Assembly: GCA_905221605.1 (NCBI GenBank)
Contig: CAJNDS010000563.1
Coordinates: forward strand, 49,088 to 113,087
From: Symbiodinium natans
Taxonomy: Eukaryota > Sar > Dinophyceae > Suessiales > Symbiodiniaceae
Length of the DNA stretch: 64,000 nucleotides
Direction of reading: 5' to 3'
Within the stretch, counting starts at the first letter, position 1. Every line of letters starts with the position of its first letter. The notes under the pieces were generated by a model, which was given only the letters and a program-made list of their open reading frames with translations, did not search any database and was not told the DNA's origin. The position numbers and the translations under genes are program-made. Below are positions 10,646-23,200 of this stretch, in pieces.

Positions 10646-13378
10646 TCACTGCGAGTGCGAGGGCTGCACCAGCGCGAAAGAACCAGTGGATGAGGCGACG
10701 GGAGAAGGAGCTTTGGCATCGGGGTCTCGGCCGATGGCTGATCCCTGCATGTTCGTCTTCTGGGCCTGGCCAAACTTGCATCGGCGTGGCTGCGAGGCCT
10801 TCCGCAAGGCCACGATGAGCACCCCATTCTCCAGCGTGGCGTCATCTGGGCAAAGGTCAAAGCGCCCTTCGGTGTAGTCAAAGACGAACTCCTGCTCCCA
10901 GACGCCATGGTGCTGGCGGATGGGCTGCACTGGCTGAACGGCCGCCTCGTCGATGGGCGGCTTCTTCTCGACTCGGATCTTCACGCCGTTCGGGAGCTCC
11001 TCACCATTCAGGTCGTCCCCCGTCACGCCCGGGCACTCGATGCGGATCAGCCGCATGGTGCCTCGCTCATCCACCCGGTCATAGACGTTCACGATGGGGT
11101 CGAAGCTCACGTCGTGCGCGATGATCTCGCCCAATGGGGAAATCACCCCGCGAGTCTTCATGGCCACGCGGGCCCCCTCCTGGGAGAGCTTCATGCACAA
11201 TGCCCCCACGCAGCTGTAGCCCTCCATCGACTCCTTCGCCGACAGCACCTCCTGCGCGTCGCAGAACTCCACACGGATCGCCTGGTCAGAGGTGCAGACC
11301 GATTCCTCGGGGACCTTTGCTTCGATGTTCACGAAACGCGGCAAAAGTCGGGAGAGCTCGTCTTTGAGCACGTCCGCGAGCACGAGCTCCGAGCCCAGGG
11401 CGTTTCGGTGCTCCAGGCTTTGCAGCAGGTGCTGCCGGTTCTTTTCGTTGAAGGCGTCCCCGGCGGGCGAGAACTCGTAGCAGAGGCCGATGTGGTGCAG
11501 AGGAGGTGCCCCGTTCCCAGCATCCTGGGTGAAGATCAGCTCGCCCAAGTGGGACTGGTGGCCATCGTAGCACCGCATCACCTGCCGCTGGAAGAGCTTC
11601 CCAGCCTCCCCCTTGTCCATGGTGTTGCGCAGGTTGTGCACCACGACCAGCTCCTTTTGCTGGCCTCCTTGCACGTACTTCTGGTGGAGCATGGCCACGT
11701 ACTTCTGCTCGAACCAGGTGAGGTCGTTGACCACAAAGATCATGTGGTGGGCGATGCGGGAGATCATCTCGAACATGAGAGACTCCGTCGTCTGCGCGTC
11801 CAGGATCGCGTCCACGTCCTGCTTCTGGTAGGAGACAGTGGATTGCACACCGGCGGAATCCAGCACCAGCATCCGGCGCTCCTCGATCCACAGGAAACTC
11901 AGGCCACGGGTGGTGTGGAGCTTGCCCGAGGGAAGGTTCACGCCAAAGAGCTTGTTGGTGAGCCAAGTCTTGCCCTTGTCGAAGAGGCCCACCACCGCCA
12001 CGATGCGGAACCTCCCGGCGGTCGCGACTTGCAGCATAGACTCCGCATGCTGCAGGAAGGGGATCTCGCCCGTGGACAGGAACTGTGCAAGGGACTCGAA
12101 GGCCAAAACTGCATCGTAGGGTGTGGCCTGGCTCTTGCTGACCTTGCTGCGCCAGCGGCGCTGCAGACGCTTCTGGTACAGGCGCCACGCCAGCTGCAAC
12201 TGCAGCGTCGCCATCAGCTCCCTTGCGTGCCTGCCGCTGCGCTTCCTCTCGGCCAAGACGGACTTTGCAAGCTTTCGCCCGACGAACATGCGCCAAAGTG
12301 CTTGGATCTGGGTGGCCGCCTGGCAAGAGATGTGGCTCCTTTCCAATGCGGCCTGCGCCGCCCGGCCCGAGCGTTCACAAGCAAAGCCCCGCCAAGTCGT
12401 CTGAATTTTGGCGGCGGCTCTGGACAGTCGGCGGCCTCGACGCTGCGCTGCGTCGCTGCCTGTCCGGAGGATGTCCTGGAAAGCCTGGACCTTCTGCTGG
12501 CTTTCGGCGAGCTCATTAGATGCCCGGCCAGCCCTTTCTTGCAGATGCGAATTCTGCTCCTCAAGATCACCGACTTTGCCCTCCAGCTGCTCAGCCTTCT
12601 CCTGAAGCGCACCACGCTCCTGCCGCAGAGCCCCACGTTCCTTCTGCAAGGTCATCTTCTGAGCCTCCAGGTCTGTGATTTTACTTTTGCAAGCCTCCAG
12701 CTCTTCACGCATCGCTCCGCTGTCCTTGTGCCAGCGAGTCGTTTCTTCTTCCAGACCCCTGACTTTGCTCTTGCATTCCTTCAGCTCCCGAGCCTGCTGT
12801 CTCAGGCCAACAGCCTCCTTCTCCAAGCGCTCGTTCTCATTGGTCGAGTCTTGGGCCTGCTTCTGATAGTAGCTCATGGCCTCCTTCCGCAAAGCATCCG
12901 CATCCTTGCCTCCAATGCTCTTGAAAGAGACCTCGATTTCAAGTGGCTGGGAAAGGTCAGGCTGCGCACCGAAGTCACGGCGGCCCCAAAGTTTTTTCCA
13001 TGCAGTCTCCTCCGCAGTCATTTTCCAATTCGCTCGCGCCGCTCCAACGCGGATTTCCACCTCGTAGGCCTCCGTTGCCTCGAAGTACAGGCTGCACTTG
13101 CCCGAACTTGCTTCATCATCTCCACACGGGCAGAGCTGCAGCTTGAAACAGTGGCCCCAGCAGTTGAACTCCCTGCTGTTCATCTCATCGCCCTTGCTCT
13201 TGCCCTGGAGATCAACCACCTCCACCCGCCAGGTGGCCTGCTGAGCTTGGTCTTTGCAAACTTTGCAAACGCAGGGCCCGCGCCTACCCCTTAACGAACG
13301 GACTTTCACGTTTGTGAGGACCCAAAAAACATGATAGACAGCCAAAAACATGTACCTGTGGTGCACAACTCCGTTCAC
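10646..13378 (-). CDS. MATH-like/coiled-coil/IQ/GBP-like GTPase/Hsp20-like multidomain protein
   Basis: Open frame of 910 codons in one uninterrupted GC-rich block. Residues about 49-165 look MATH/TRAF-like (WRVEVVDLQG, FNCWGHCFKLQLCPCG, KCSLYFE). Residues 175-320 are coiled coil. Two to three IQ-type motifs follow (AAKIQTTWRGF, ATQIQALWRMF, about 322-385). A guanylate-binding-protein-like G domain has the P-loop GLFDKGKT (464-471), TTRG (489-492), DSAG (507-510) and VVHNLRNT. The C-terminal 762-860 part resembles an alpha-crystallin/Hsp20 domain (IECPGVTGDDL, GVKIRVEKK, GVLIVALRK). The first 45 residues are probably intron or untranslated sequence; a likely exon start is near 13230. Long open frames on the opposite strand are shadows. 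The role may be stress- or defence-linked membrane or aggregate remodelling (inference). Confidence 0.85.
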   Translation of the reverse strand: MNGVVHHRYMFLAVYHVFWVLTNVKVRSLRGRRGPCVCKVCKDQAQQATWRVEVVDLQGKSKGDEMNSREFNCWGHCFKLQLCPCGDDEASSGKCSLYFEATEAYEVEIRVGAARANWKMTAEETAWKKLWGRRDFGAQPDLSQPLEIEVSFKSIGGKDADALRKEAMSYYQKQAQDSTNENERLEKEAVGLRQQARELKECKSKVRGLEEETTRWHKDSGAMREELEACKSKITDLEAQKMTLQKERGALRQERGALQEKAEQLEGKVGDLEEQNSHLQERAGRASNELAESQQKVQAFQDILRTGSDAAQRRGRRLSRAAAKIQTTWRGFACERSGRAAQAALERSHISCQAATQIQALWRMFVGRKLAKSVLAERKRSGRHARELMATLQLQLAWRLYQKRLQRRWRSKVSKSQATPYDAVLAFESLAQFLSTGEIPFLQHAESMLQVATAGRFRIVAVVGLFDKGKTWLTNKLFGVNLPSGKLHTTRGLSFLWIEERRMLVLDSAGVQSTVSYQKQDVDAILDAQTTESLMFEMISRIAHHMIFVVNDLTWFEQKYVAMLHQKYVQGGQQKELVVVHNLRNTMDKGEAGKLFQRQVMRCYDGHQSHLGELIFTQDAGNGAPPLHHIGLCYEFSPAGDAFNEKNRQHLLQSLEHRNALGSELVLADVLKDELSRLLPRFVNIEAKVPEESVCTSDQAIRVEFCDAQEVLSAKESMEGYSCVGALCMKLSQEGARVAMKTRGVISPLGEIIAHDVSFDPIVNVYDRVDERGTMRLIRIECPGVTGDDLNGEELPNGVKIRVEKKPPIDEAAVQPVQPIRQHHGVWEQEFVFDYTEGRFDLCPDDATLENGVLIVALRKASQPRRCKFGQAQKTNMQGSAIGRDPDAKAPSPVASSTGSFALVQPSHSQ

Positions 13379-15164
13379 GCCCGGCCTTGAGCTCCCAAGG
13401 AAGGACTTCGACGACCCCGACCCCAGCCATGCTGGAAGGCTTGCGCGGTGTGTGCTAGTGCTCGAGAGGGAGCCGTAAGTTGCTGCGTTGTGTGGGAGCT
13501 GGTGTCGCCTCGGGGGCAGGCAGCTCTACAGCCTCATCCACTGCAACAGGAAGCTATCATGGCAGGGTGGACAGCAACACTCTTCCATCATATCCTCACA
13601 TCTAGGAGCGGGCCTGTGGTTGACGAAGCAGCCAAGGCCACACAGGAAGCCTGGCAAAAGCGACGCTTCTTCTGCCCCTTGCTGGATTAAGCTGTTTCAG
13701 AAAGAGGATATCGAATGATACAGATGGTTATATAGCTAGAGTCGAGTCTATAGGGCTCCTATATGGGGCGTAGTCAGGGGCCCAATAGACTGTAGCTCAT
13801 GTCAACGTTGCTTTGCTGACCTCGCACATGCTCCGATGAGCATCCCTGTACACTCCTTAAACAGTTTCCGGGCGCCGGCATTAACTACAGGATCCCTACC
13901 CACCTACCTTCGTTTTTTGTCAGTCAGGAGACTTGACAGTATTTTAGATGCGTGACACTGAGATGTCGGCTGCGGCTGCGATGAAACAACAGAACAAACC
14001 AAATAAGCAGGACTGTAACGGCACAAGCACAGTTGTCGTATAACACTCATGTCGTGAAGTGCCCCGAATAAGCCTTCATGATGCTTGAGGCGAAGCGTGA
14101 CAGCACCCATCAGAGGCTCCACGTCTTCAAACGATGCACGTGTTCATGGTGCTGCATGACCGTTTCTGTTCTGAATCCTGAAACCACCGCGGTCAAGATG
14201 CGCAGGAACCTTCGAGATGGAAAACCAAGCCCTGTATTCAGTGTTCTAAGCGCCTGAGGCCCTTCTTAACCCCATCTTCACTCCGGATCCTGCCACCCAT
14301 CACCTTAGATTCGGGGACAGCTGCGGAGCATCCAATCGGACAGCGCTTCGCAGGCCAACCTCGAACCCTGCACCCTAAACTCCCAAGAGCCAACGAGCAA
14401 GGGAGGCCAGCTCGACATGCCCGGCAACCGGCGAGGCGTGCCATCGCAAATGACACCATACTCCAACCCTTAACCCATAACCCTAAACCCCAAACCCTAC
14501 ACCCTTGCCAGGTTTGCAGTATCTGGGTATGCCAGCTTTGGACCCATCCCTGCGCTTCAAGCAAAAGATATTGGTGGCTAAGATAAATGACGTCTTCTGC
14601 ATCTTAGGGGCCTCGACGCTTCCGTATTGCATTCTACACCTCCCTGATTGTGACAAGCTGTCCTGTCTACTCATTCTGCTTGTAAAGGTCTTGGGGTTGT
14701 GGTATGATTGTAGCAACTGGACTCACTCTCTGTAGTACAGGTACGATTATTGTTATGAAAACCTCCTGTAGGGCTCTTGAGATGGCCGACAAGAGATTTA
14801 GAATCGGTTCGGGTTCTCAAGGCAGGCAAGGAAATTCACCCTGACCTGAGAGGCATTTTTCCTGAGCCAACGGAAGCCGACACAGGGCTGCATCAAAGGG
14901 CGGTTTAGGGTGTAGGGGTGTGGGGTTTATATGAGCTTGGGTTTGGGGTTTAAGGCTCCAGTTTACGGTTTAGAGTTCCTTGTGACAGGCAGAGAGACAA
15001 ACCCCCCATCTTTGGTTTCTCAAAATGCAATCTAATGACGGTTTGGGGGTATATTAATCAGAGGATTCATATTCGCAGAATACACATATCAGGGCTAAGG
15101 GAACCTACGAGTTTGCCCTCCGAACTGGGCTACACAAGCCGCAAGACCGAAACCGAAACTTGAA

Positions 15165-15446
15165 AAGCACTGCAGTCAACTACAACCCTAAACCCTCCCT
15201 CAACCCTCAACCCTTATAACCCAAACCCCTCAGGAAGCAGCGACAACCCGACCCACCCTGCCCAGCCAAAGCGGGATGTCGCTTTTTAAAGCATGGGTCG
15301 TAGCTCTGCAGGGGCTCCGTAGTTCTTCGCAGGCGCATGTCCTGCAGTGCGAAGGAGCTTTCTTTCATCCTGCTGAATCAAGAACCCCCAAGAACTACTT
15401 CTGATGTAAGAACCCTTTGACGGGCTTTACACTACGAGCCCAAACT
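15165..15446. repeat. Segmental duplicate B
   Basis: About 280-bp diverged direct copy of 7003-7279. Weaker similarity may extend upstream into 14755-14910. Confidence 0.85.
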
Positions 15447-15540
15447 TATACTTGTCTGGAGGCTCTGAGTTCTGAGCATGAAGCCCCTCAGAGATAGTTC
15501 TTGCAATCTGTACAGGGTGTCGATGATCGTCTTGTTGAGT

Positions 15541-15623
15541 CTGGGGTTTAGGGTTTAGGGTTTAGGGTTTAGGGTTTAGGGTTTAGGGTTTAGGGTTTAG
15601 GGTTTAGGGTTTAGGGTTTAGGC
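15541..15623 (+). repeat. TTTAGGG tract
   Basis: About 12 perfect units. Confidence 0.97.
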
Positions 15624-16049
15624 AGGCCTCACGTGCTCCGGCTCGGCGGGATCTCTGACTTGCCTTGCAAGGGACTTCAAAAAGGCCCCAAAAACAAACG
15701 GCTTTAAGGGAGGCAGGGGCGGCTGCCACTGTTCTGTTCTCTCCTTTTTTCACCACGGATTCACAGGTCAAGAGGATGCTCCGAGTAGCTTAGGGCAAAG
15801 GGCTTTGGGATGTTTCTTGCTGGCCTGTTTTGGGGCTTCGAAGGGGCTTAAGGGCATAGGGATTTTGTTAGGCTTGTGGGCTTGTTGCTTTTTGCTCCAG
15901 GATGTTTTGGGATGTTTCGAGGCCCAAAGGTCGAGGGTTGTTAGTGTTGGGGTTTCATGGTTTTTGGAGTTCGGGCAAATCCATGTGGGGGTGTCGGACG
16001 TTAAGGAGATGCTTTGTCTGGGCCGGTCTTGACGGAGGGGACCCAGCAA

Positions 16050-16155
16050 ATTTAGGGTTTAGGGCTTAGGGGTTAGGGTTTAGGGGTTAGGGTTTAGGGG
16101 TTAGGGTTTAGGGTTTAGGGTTTAGGGGTTAGGGGTTAGGGTTTAGGGGTTAGGG
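16050..16155 (+). repeat. TTTAGGG / TTAGGGG tract
   Basis: TTTAGGG mixed with TTAGGGG variants. Confidence 0.95.
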
Positions 16156-17181
16156 AGTATGGCAATCGGAACACCTCCGCAGCCTCGCCGCTGTGCTCCC
16201 TTGTTCTCCTCGACCTGGCACTCGGAACTCCCTAACTTGAGCTGGGCTGTTTAGGCGTTAGGGGGCTAGGGTTTAGGGGTTTAGGGTTTCCTACATCCCT
16301 GGAACTCGGCAACGACACACGCACAATCGGTGTCGTCTCTCTCATATGGGGGGTTTCCAACTTGACAGCTTTGCCCTCACAGTGTGTTTGCTTGGCAGAC
16401 GCTCTGCTGACGGAACGGCGCATGAGCAATGGAAGCACGCGGAGAAATCGACTTCGCGGCTGTCTGAAAAAGGTCGATCAACCCATGCCCTGAACCCCAA
16501 AGGCTAGAATTTGTTCTTATCTGCATCACCTTGTCCAATGGACCATGAGACAGAGTGAAGTATAAAAAGGGACACAAGTACATATACATATATACATATA
16601 CACCTGTTGTTGTAACCTGACTCAAGTGTTCTCATGACCAACACCCAGCAGAAGTCAGGAACCTTTAGGCGGCACTAGTTCCAAGCATCTTCCGGAGGAC
16701 GTAGGTGCTCATCAGAACTCCTAAAGCTTCCCTTTCCCAAATCCGTCCTTTGCCCACGCGCCTGCTCCGTGAACGCGATGCTGAGAAGTCGCTACTTTCG
16801 AGACTTCTTGCCTAGTCGGCATCTTCGCAATAGCTCGTGTATATCAAATTCTTAGATGCCCAATACCCTGGCACAAAAAAGTTTAAACCTCTCGTTTAGT
16901 AGGGGTTTAGTATGCCCAAAAAGTTTAAAGTTCAGCTATTGGGCTCCTAAGAATTGTACACGTGGCATCTAAGCCTCAAGGAGCTATGCCTTGGGCAGCT
17001 TGCGAATAGCGTGATGTCAAAGCCCTGCAGCCCAAGGGTGTCCACGGACGTGCGCTGTACTTGGAGGCTCATGGGAGATGATAAGTAGGGGTATAAGTAC
17101 CCTAAGTAGGGTTCGAAGAATAGCTACCATAAATGTAACCTTACTTAGAAACCTTCATGTAGGGTTTAGGGTTTTGCGGGT

Positions 17182-17255
17182 TCATTCGCCTGGCTTCCGT
17201 CCGCCAGCGTTGGCAGCTTCTTCAGCTTGCCTTTTCTTCTTCACGGACACGATGC
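17182..17255 (-). CDS. NAT10: NAT10 terminal exon w52
   Basis: Reads (G)IVSVKKKRQAEEAANAGG then RKPGE and TGA. Resembles the VVSLKTGKKR-type basic tail that ends NAT10/Kre33 proteins. Confidence 0.85.
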
Positions 17256-20200
17256 CTGCACGGAAGATAGAGCAAATCCGGCCCTTTGCTTGAAATTATA
17301 CTAATACCATTCTACACATATATAGAGAATGTGAAATATGTATGTAGAGCAATGCAATGATGCAATGTAATGTTTTACAATATTTTCTAGGGTGGCCCTT
17401 TTTTGGAGCCCTTCATAAGGCGTTGCCGAAGCATCCAGACTGCTCACAAACCCAACTGTTTCACGAGAATTTGGCCTTCGACACTCAGGACTCGCCAGTC
17501 CAAAGCCTGAAGAACCCCAAACTTCCATGTGTGTAGGCTTTTGCTCTAAAGGGATTTAGGTAACCTGCAATTACAAAAAAACAGGTAGGTTCGGGGTTCT
17601 GAATTAGGTCTACATCTCTATGAGCTGGGACGGAGGGGGTGTTGGCTAAGGGCCTGATGCCGGCGCGCTGCCGCCCAGGGCTTCAGCGAAGTCTTCCTGG
17701 CGGAAAGCGACTTGTTTACAACGTAGGGTTCAAGGTGCAGGGCTGTGTCGGGCATCGTTGTCGTGGATAGGCGGGAAGGAACCGCGTCGGCGGAGGACAA
17801 ACCCCTCCATTCAGAGCTGAGGGCTTTGTGGCATCTTAGGTTGTAGGCGCAGGCAACTTCGCGAGTGCAAAACTTCACAACCCCCAAACTGTGAAGCTAA
17901 AGGTCACGGGTAAGTTCTCCCCCCAAATAAGCAGACGAGCAGCCGTGCTCGGGGCGACGGCAAAATTCTCGTTGGTAAGTGATGCTAGCCTTAGTGTGCA
18001 CCATGTGGCGAGCAGCGGCGAGCAGATTCGGGATTGATTTTGGTACCCAGGGCTTAGATCTTTAGGGCGCAAGGGGCCTAGGTCCACAGTACATCGGCGA
18101 CACTCCATGTTCGCTCCCGTCTTCGCATGAATTGCCGCTGCCGCGCTCGAAAACCTGAGGCCTGTTGTTGGTTTTGACGAATTGTTGCTTGGAGGTGTCT
18201 TCGAGCTGCAGCCGGCAAGGCTTGGTCTGCAACAGCTCAGCTGACTCAGCTGCACTTATACTGGTTCTTTGTAGGGAATTTGGAGATGAGGTACCATACA
18301 TGAATCTCCATAGACCACTGCACCCTCTAAACGGGGTATCCTAGTGCGGGGCCCAGGAACTGCAGACAAAAAGCCGCCGCCTTTTGAGCATTAGGGGAAA
18401 CCCGCCGCTTCCCACCCCCTAGCTCCAAGTGCTCGAAGCCCTTGATTGAAACAACCAGCATTTGATCGAAACTGTCCCCTGACTTCATGACAGGAATCCT
18501 GGAGGTGGTAACAAAATTTATAGGCAACTGAGGATCCCGGGGATCCGCAACTCCCCCCCCCCAGGGTAGTTTTGCCATTGAGTGGATCTTGGATGCGAGA
18601 GGGTTCTGGGAAAGAGGCGAACTCCAAACTGAGGTCCAGACAAGTCCTTCCTCTTCTCCTGCAGCTTCTTGTTGACCTGCTTCTTGCGATGCCACACAAA
18701 GCTGTTTTTGCGAGGCTCGTACGACCCTTGGGGGCATCTCGGCACTTGCTCTTACTTCATGGCTGGGTCGCAACTCTACCTAGGCTGCTGAGTTTGTTGA
18801 GTTTGCCATCCAGCCGACATTTCGCCTCCAGGCTCTTGCTCCACTAACAAGCCACGGGTGCTTGAAGGTTGATGCAGGTTGGTTGAGCTAAGCATTTGCT
18901 GGCGGGCCCTGTGTCCTTAGACCCTAGACCCAAACCCCAAAACCCTAAGCCCTAAACCCTGACCCACTCTTCGGATACAAAGCTCTGAGATGCAACAGGC
19001 AGGCCTTCTGCCCTGCAAGCTCTTGGTCCGACCTGTCGGCTTAAGGGGTTGTTCTAGGTTCGCCTGTAGCTTATCTTAGATTAGGGTTTAGGGTTTAGGG
19101 TTTAGGGTTTAGGGTTTAGGGTTTAGGGTCTAGGGTCTAGGGTCTAGGGTCTAGGGTTTGGGGTGTTTCCGATGGTTCTGCTATCTGGTTCGCGTGCATT
19201 GCGTTCACTGTCTTTGCCAGCTTGAGCTGAGTCAAATGGCTGGAAGGAGGATGGCCGCAGAGTCGAAGGTCCGCCCGAAACACTGCCAAGCCCAACAATC
19301 AACGCCCTAAACCCTAAACCCTAAACCCTAAACCCTAGACCCTAGACCCTAAACCCTAAACCCTAAACCCTAAACCCTAAACCCTAAACTTAAACCTCCC
19401 GAGCTTCGCACTTGAGGGACTCTTTCACGAAGCTGCCGCCAGCAACCACCTGGTTGTTGGCAGAAGTCTTCAGAAGGTGCAGGCCAAGTCGTGTAAGCCT
19501 CAATTGACACACCGGATCTCAAATACGTCGCTGCAGTAGAGCAAGGCGACTTGGCGTGAGGATTTGGGTTGCTTTAGGGTTTAGGGTTTAGGGACACCCT
19601 TTCAAGTGGGTTTAGGGTTTAGGGTTTAGGGTTTAGGGTTTGGGGTTGAGGGTTTGGGGTTTAGGGTTTATGGTCTAGGGTCCTGCAGAACCATGAAGGA
19701 CAAACGGGCCTCGCCGGACTGCATTGGCCGCTGCGCCCTCGGCCCAACGTCACAAAGCTCGTTTAGGGTTTAGGGTTCCGGGTTTCGGGTTTAGGGTTTA
19801 GGGTTTCGGGTTTCGGGTTTCCTGAGGAGCTTGCCAGAGGTCGCGCCTCTTGGCACCTGGGTCATAGTATTCATTGAGAGAAAACGCCTATGCACACTCA
19901 CCAGAATCCAGAATAGACGGATGTTGCACTATCTATCAAAGGTATGTCTAGTCGCTTGGGTATGACATTGTGGGGACTTGTCCGGCGAGATCCGAAAACC
20001 AGGGAAAATCAAATGTAATGGAGAGGGTGTAGGGGACTTTCGTTCGAAGGGGCATTGGGGTCCTTGAAATCGGGTAGGGGCCTGGCAAATTCACCATTTC
20101 TCTATTGGAATGATATGGTGGGAGGCTTCACCTCGTCGCCCATGCGCTTGTGCTCTCGCCGCTGCAGTTGACGATTGGCTGAGTGCAGATTTCGCGTGGA

Positions 20201-23200
20201 CCTAAGCCCTGCACCCTAACCCGAAACTGTCGTCTGTCCGCGCCCCCAAAACGATTGTTGACTCAGCACAGAACCTCCTGAAACCCAAAGCATCAGCCTT
20301 GGAACTCTGAACCCTAAACCGTAGAGGTTTATGAGCCCTAAACCCTATAAACCCTGTAAACCCTCAACCAAGAACCCTAAATCCTGTAGGGTTAATATAC
20401 CCTAAACCCCAGGAATTCAAAACCCTAAACCCTAAAGCGCTCAAGCATGCTCAAGGCCCAAACCCTTCATCCATGTCTGCACCAAGACCTTGCCAAGGCC
20501 CGGGCAGTCCCTCTGCCTCCCCCTCCTCTTCTACCTCAGCTCTTGTTTGGGGGGTTCTGCTCAACCCTAAACCCTAAACCTAAACCCAATACCCTAAACC
20601 CTAAACCCCACAACCTAAACCGCAAAACCCTAAACCCTAAACCCTAACCCTTAAATCCTAAAACCCTAGACCCCAACCTTAAGCCCCACAACCCTAAACC
20701 TCCGTCTCAGAAGTGCGGGGGGGACGGGGGGGGGGGTTACCGGTGCGGTAGGCACCAGTTTGAGGGTAACGCCTCCACCCACTGCGACAGGTAGTACAAA
20801 GAGGCATGCGCACAAGGACCTACGCTACAACCCAAGACTTTGTGATTCCGTGGTCCCATGACAAGACTTTATAGGGTTTAGGCTCAGGGCTTAAGGAGTG
20901 CTCAAGGATCCAACATCTAAATCTTACAAACCCTGCAAACCCTACAAAACTCTACAAACCCTACAAACCCTTCAGCCTAAAACCCTAAACCCTAAACCCT
21001 AAACCCTAAACCCTAAACCCTAAACCCCAAACCCCAAACCCTCTTTTGAGCCTGGGCACCTGCCGCTCCAAGAGCGCCCGGCAGTGGTTGGAGAGCTTGT
21101 GCATGGCCTCCAAGGTTTATAGAAATTGTATAGGGTTTGTGTCCGGGGTTTTGACCGAGTTTTGACCGGTTTTGACCGGGTTTTGACCGGGTTTTGACCG
21201 GGTTTTGACCGGTTTTGACGGGGTTTTGACCGGGTTTTGACCGGTTTTTTCTTTTGCTTTTGAACAAAAATGCGATGGCTTCCCAGGCTTGGAACGCCTG
21301 TCCAGGTAGTTCACCTTCACAAAATGTGGGTCGGGGTGTGATCCGGGCCTGTGTAAATTCTTGCATTCCCCTCATTGGGTCGGGATGTGATCAGGGCCTG
21401 TGTAAATGCAGCGAGGAGCCTTGCGTTCCCCTCCCTAATTGGGTCGGGATGTGATCAGGGCCTGTGTAAATGCAGCCAAGGAGCCTTGCGTTTCCCTCCT
21501 TAATTTGGTCGGGATGCCGAATTGGGTCGGAATGTGATCAGGGCTGTGTAGACGCAGCCAAGGAGCTTTGCATTCCCCTCCTTAATTGCCACGGAGCCTA
21601 TCATTCCCCTCCCTAATTGGGTCACGAAAGCCTGTGTAAATGCAGCCAAGGAGCCTTGCATTCCCTTCCCTAATTTGGGTCCGGATGTGGTGTGACTGCA
21701 GCCAAGGAGCCTTGCATTCCCTTCCCGAATTGGGTCCGGATGTGATCAGGGCCTGTGTGAATGCAGCCAAGAAGCATTGCACTCCCTTCCCTAATTGGGT
21801 CGGGATGTGATCAAGGCCTGTGAAAATGCTGCCAAGGAGGCTTGTGTTCATCTCCCTAATTGGGTCGGGATGTGATCAGGGCCTGTCTAAACGCAGCCAA
21901 GGAGCCTTGCATTCCCCTCCCTAACTGAGTCGGGATGTGACCAGGGCCTGTGTAAATGCAGCCAAGGAGCCTTTGTATTCACCTCCCTAATTGGGTCGGG
22001 ATGTGATCAAGACCTGTGTAAATGCAGCCAAGGAGCCTTGTGATTCTCCCTACTTGGGTCGGGATGTGATCAGGGCCTGTGTAAATGCAGCCAAGGAGCC
22101 TTGCATTCCCCTCCCTAATTGGGTCGGGATGTGATCAGGGCCTGTGTAAATGCAGCCAAGGAGCCTTGCATTCCCCTCCCTAATTGGGTCGGGATGTGAC
22201 CAGGGCCTGTGTAAATGCAGCCAAGGAGCCTTTGTAGCCAAGGAGCCTTGCATTCACCTCCCTAATTGGGTCGGGATGTGATCAGGGCCTGTGTAACTGC
22301 AGCCAAGGAGCCTTTGTATTCACCTCCCTAATTGGGTCGGGATGTGATCAAGGGCTGTGTAAATGCAGCCAAGGAGCCTTGTGATTCTCCCTAATTGGGT
22401 CGGGATGTGATCAGGGCCTGTGTCAATGCAGCCAAGGAGCCTTGCATTCCCCTCCCTAATTGGGTCTGGATGTGATCAGGGCCTGTGTGAATGCTGCCAA
22501 GGAGCCTTTGTAGTCACCTCCCTAAGATGTGATCAAGGCCTGTGTAAATGCAGCCAAGGAGCCTTTTGTTTCTCTCCCTAATTGGGTCAGGATGTGATCA
22601 GGGCCTTTGTAAATGCAGCCAAGGAGCCTTGTGTTCACCTCCCGAATTGGGTCAGGATGTGATGAGGGCCTGTGTAAATGCAGCCCAGGAGCCTTTGTAT
22701 TCACCTCCCTAATTGGGTCGGGATGTGATCAGGGCTTGTGTAAATGCAGCCAAGGAGCCTTGCATTCCCCTCCCTAATTGGGTCGGGATGTGATGAGGGC
22801 CTGTGTAAATGCAGCCATGGAGCCTTTGCGTTCCCCTCCCTAATTGGGTCGGGATGTGATCAGAGCCTGTGTGAATGCTGCCAAGGAGCCTTTGTATTCA
22901 CCTCCCTAATTGGGTCGGTATGTGAGCAGGGCTTATGTAACTGAAGGAGCCTTTGCGTTCCCCCCCCCCCCCCCCCAACTGGGTCGGGAGCCTTGCATTC
23001 CAGGTCGGGATGTGATCAAAGCCTGTGTGAATACGAGCCTTGCGTTAGCCTCCTGAATTTGGGTCAGGGATCAGGGCTTGTGTGAATGCAATCAAGGAGC
23101 CTGGCCTTCTCCTCCCTAGTTGAGGTAACTAGTGAGCCAGGATAAGGGTTTGCAGGGGTCAACTGTGCCAATATGTTCAATTTACTTAAACCTCTTTGTC

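Larger units (their letters stand above)
13379..17181. other. Spacer downstream of NAT10
   Basis: Holds segmental duplicate B and telomere-like tracts. No gene recognised; the NAT10 3' UTR presumably extends down from 17181. Confidence 0.5.

Noticed and set aside
10907-13294. 795-codon plus-strand open frame
   Set aside because: Antisense shadow of the GTPase/Hsp20 gene; no domain on this strand.
18435-18500. Minus-strand GDSFDQMLVVSIK as an extra C-terminal NAT10 exon
   Set aside because: Phase-compatible, but w51 joins w52 directly in phase and the match is weak.
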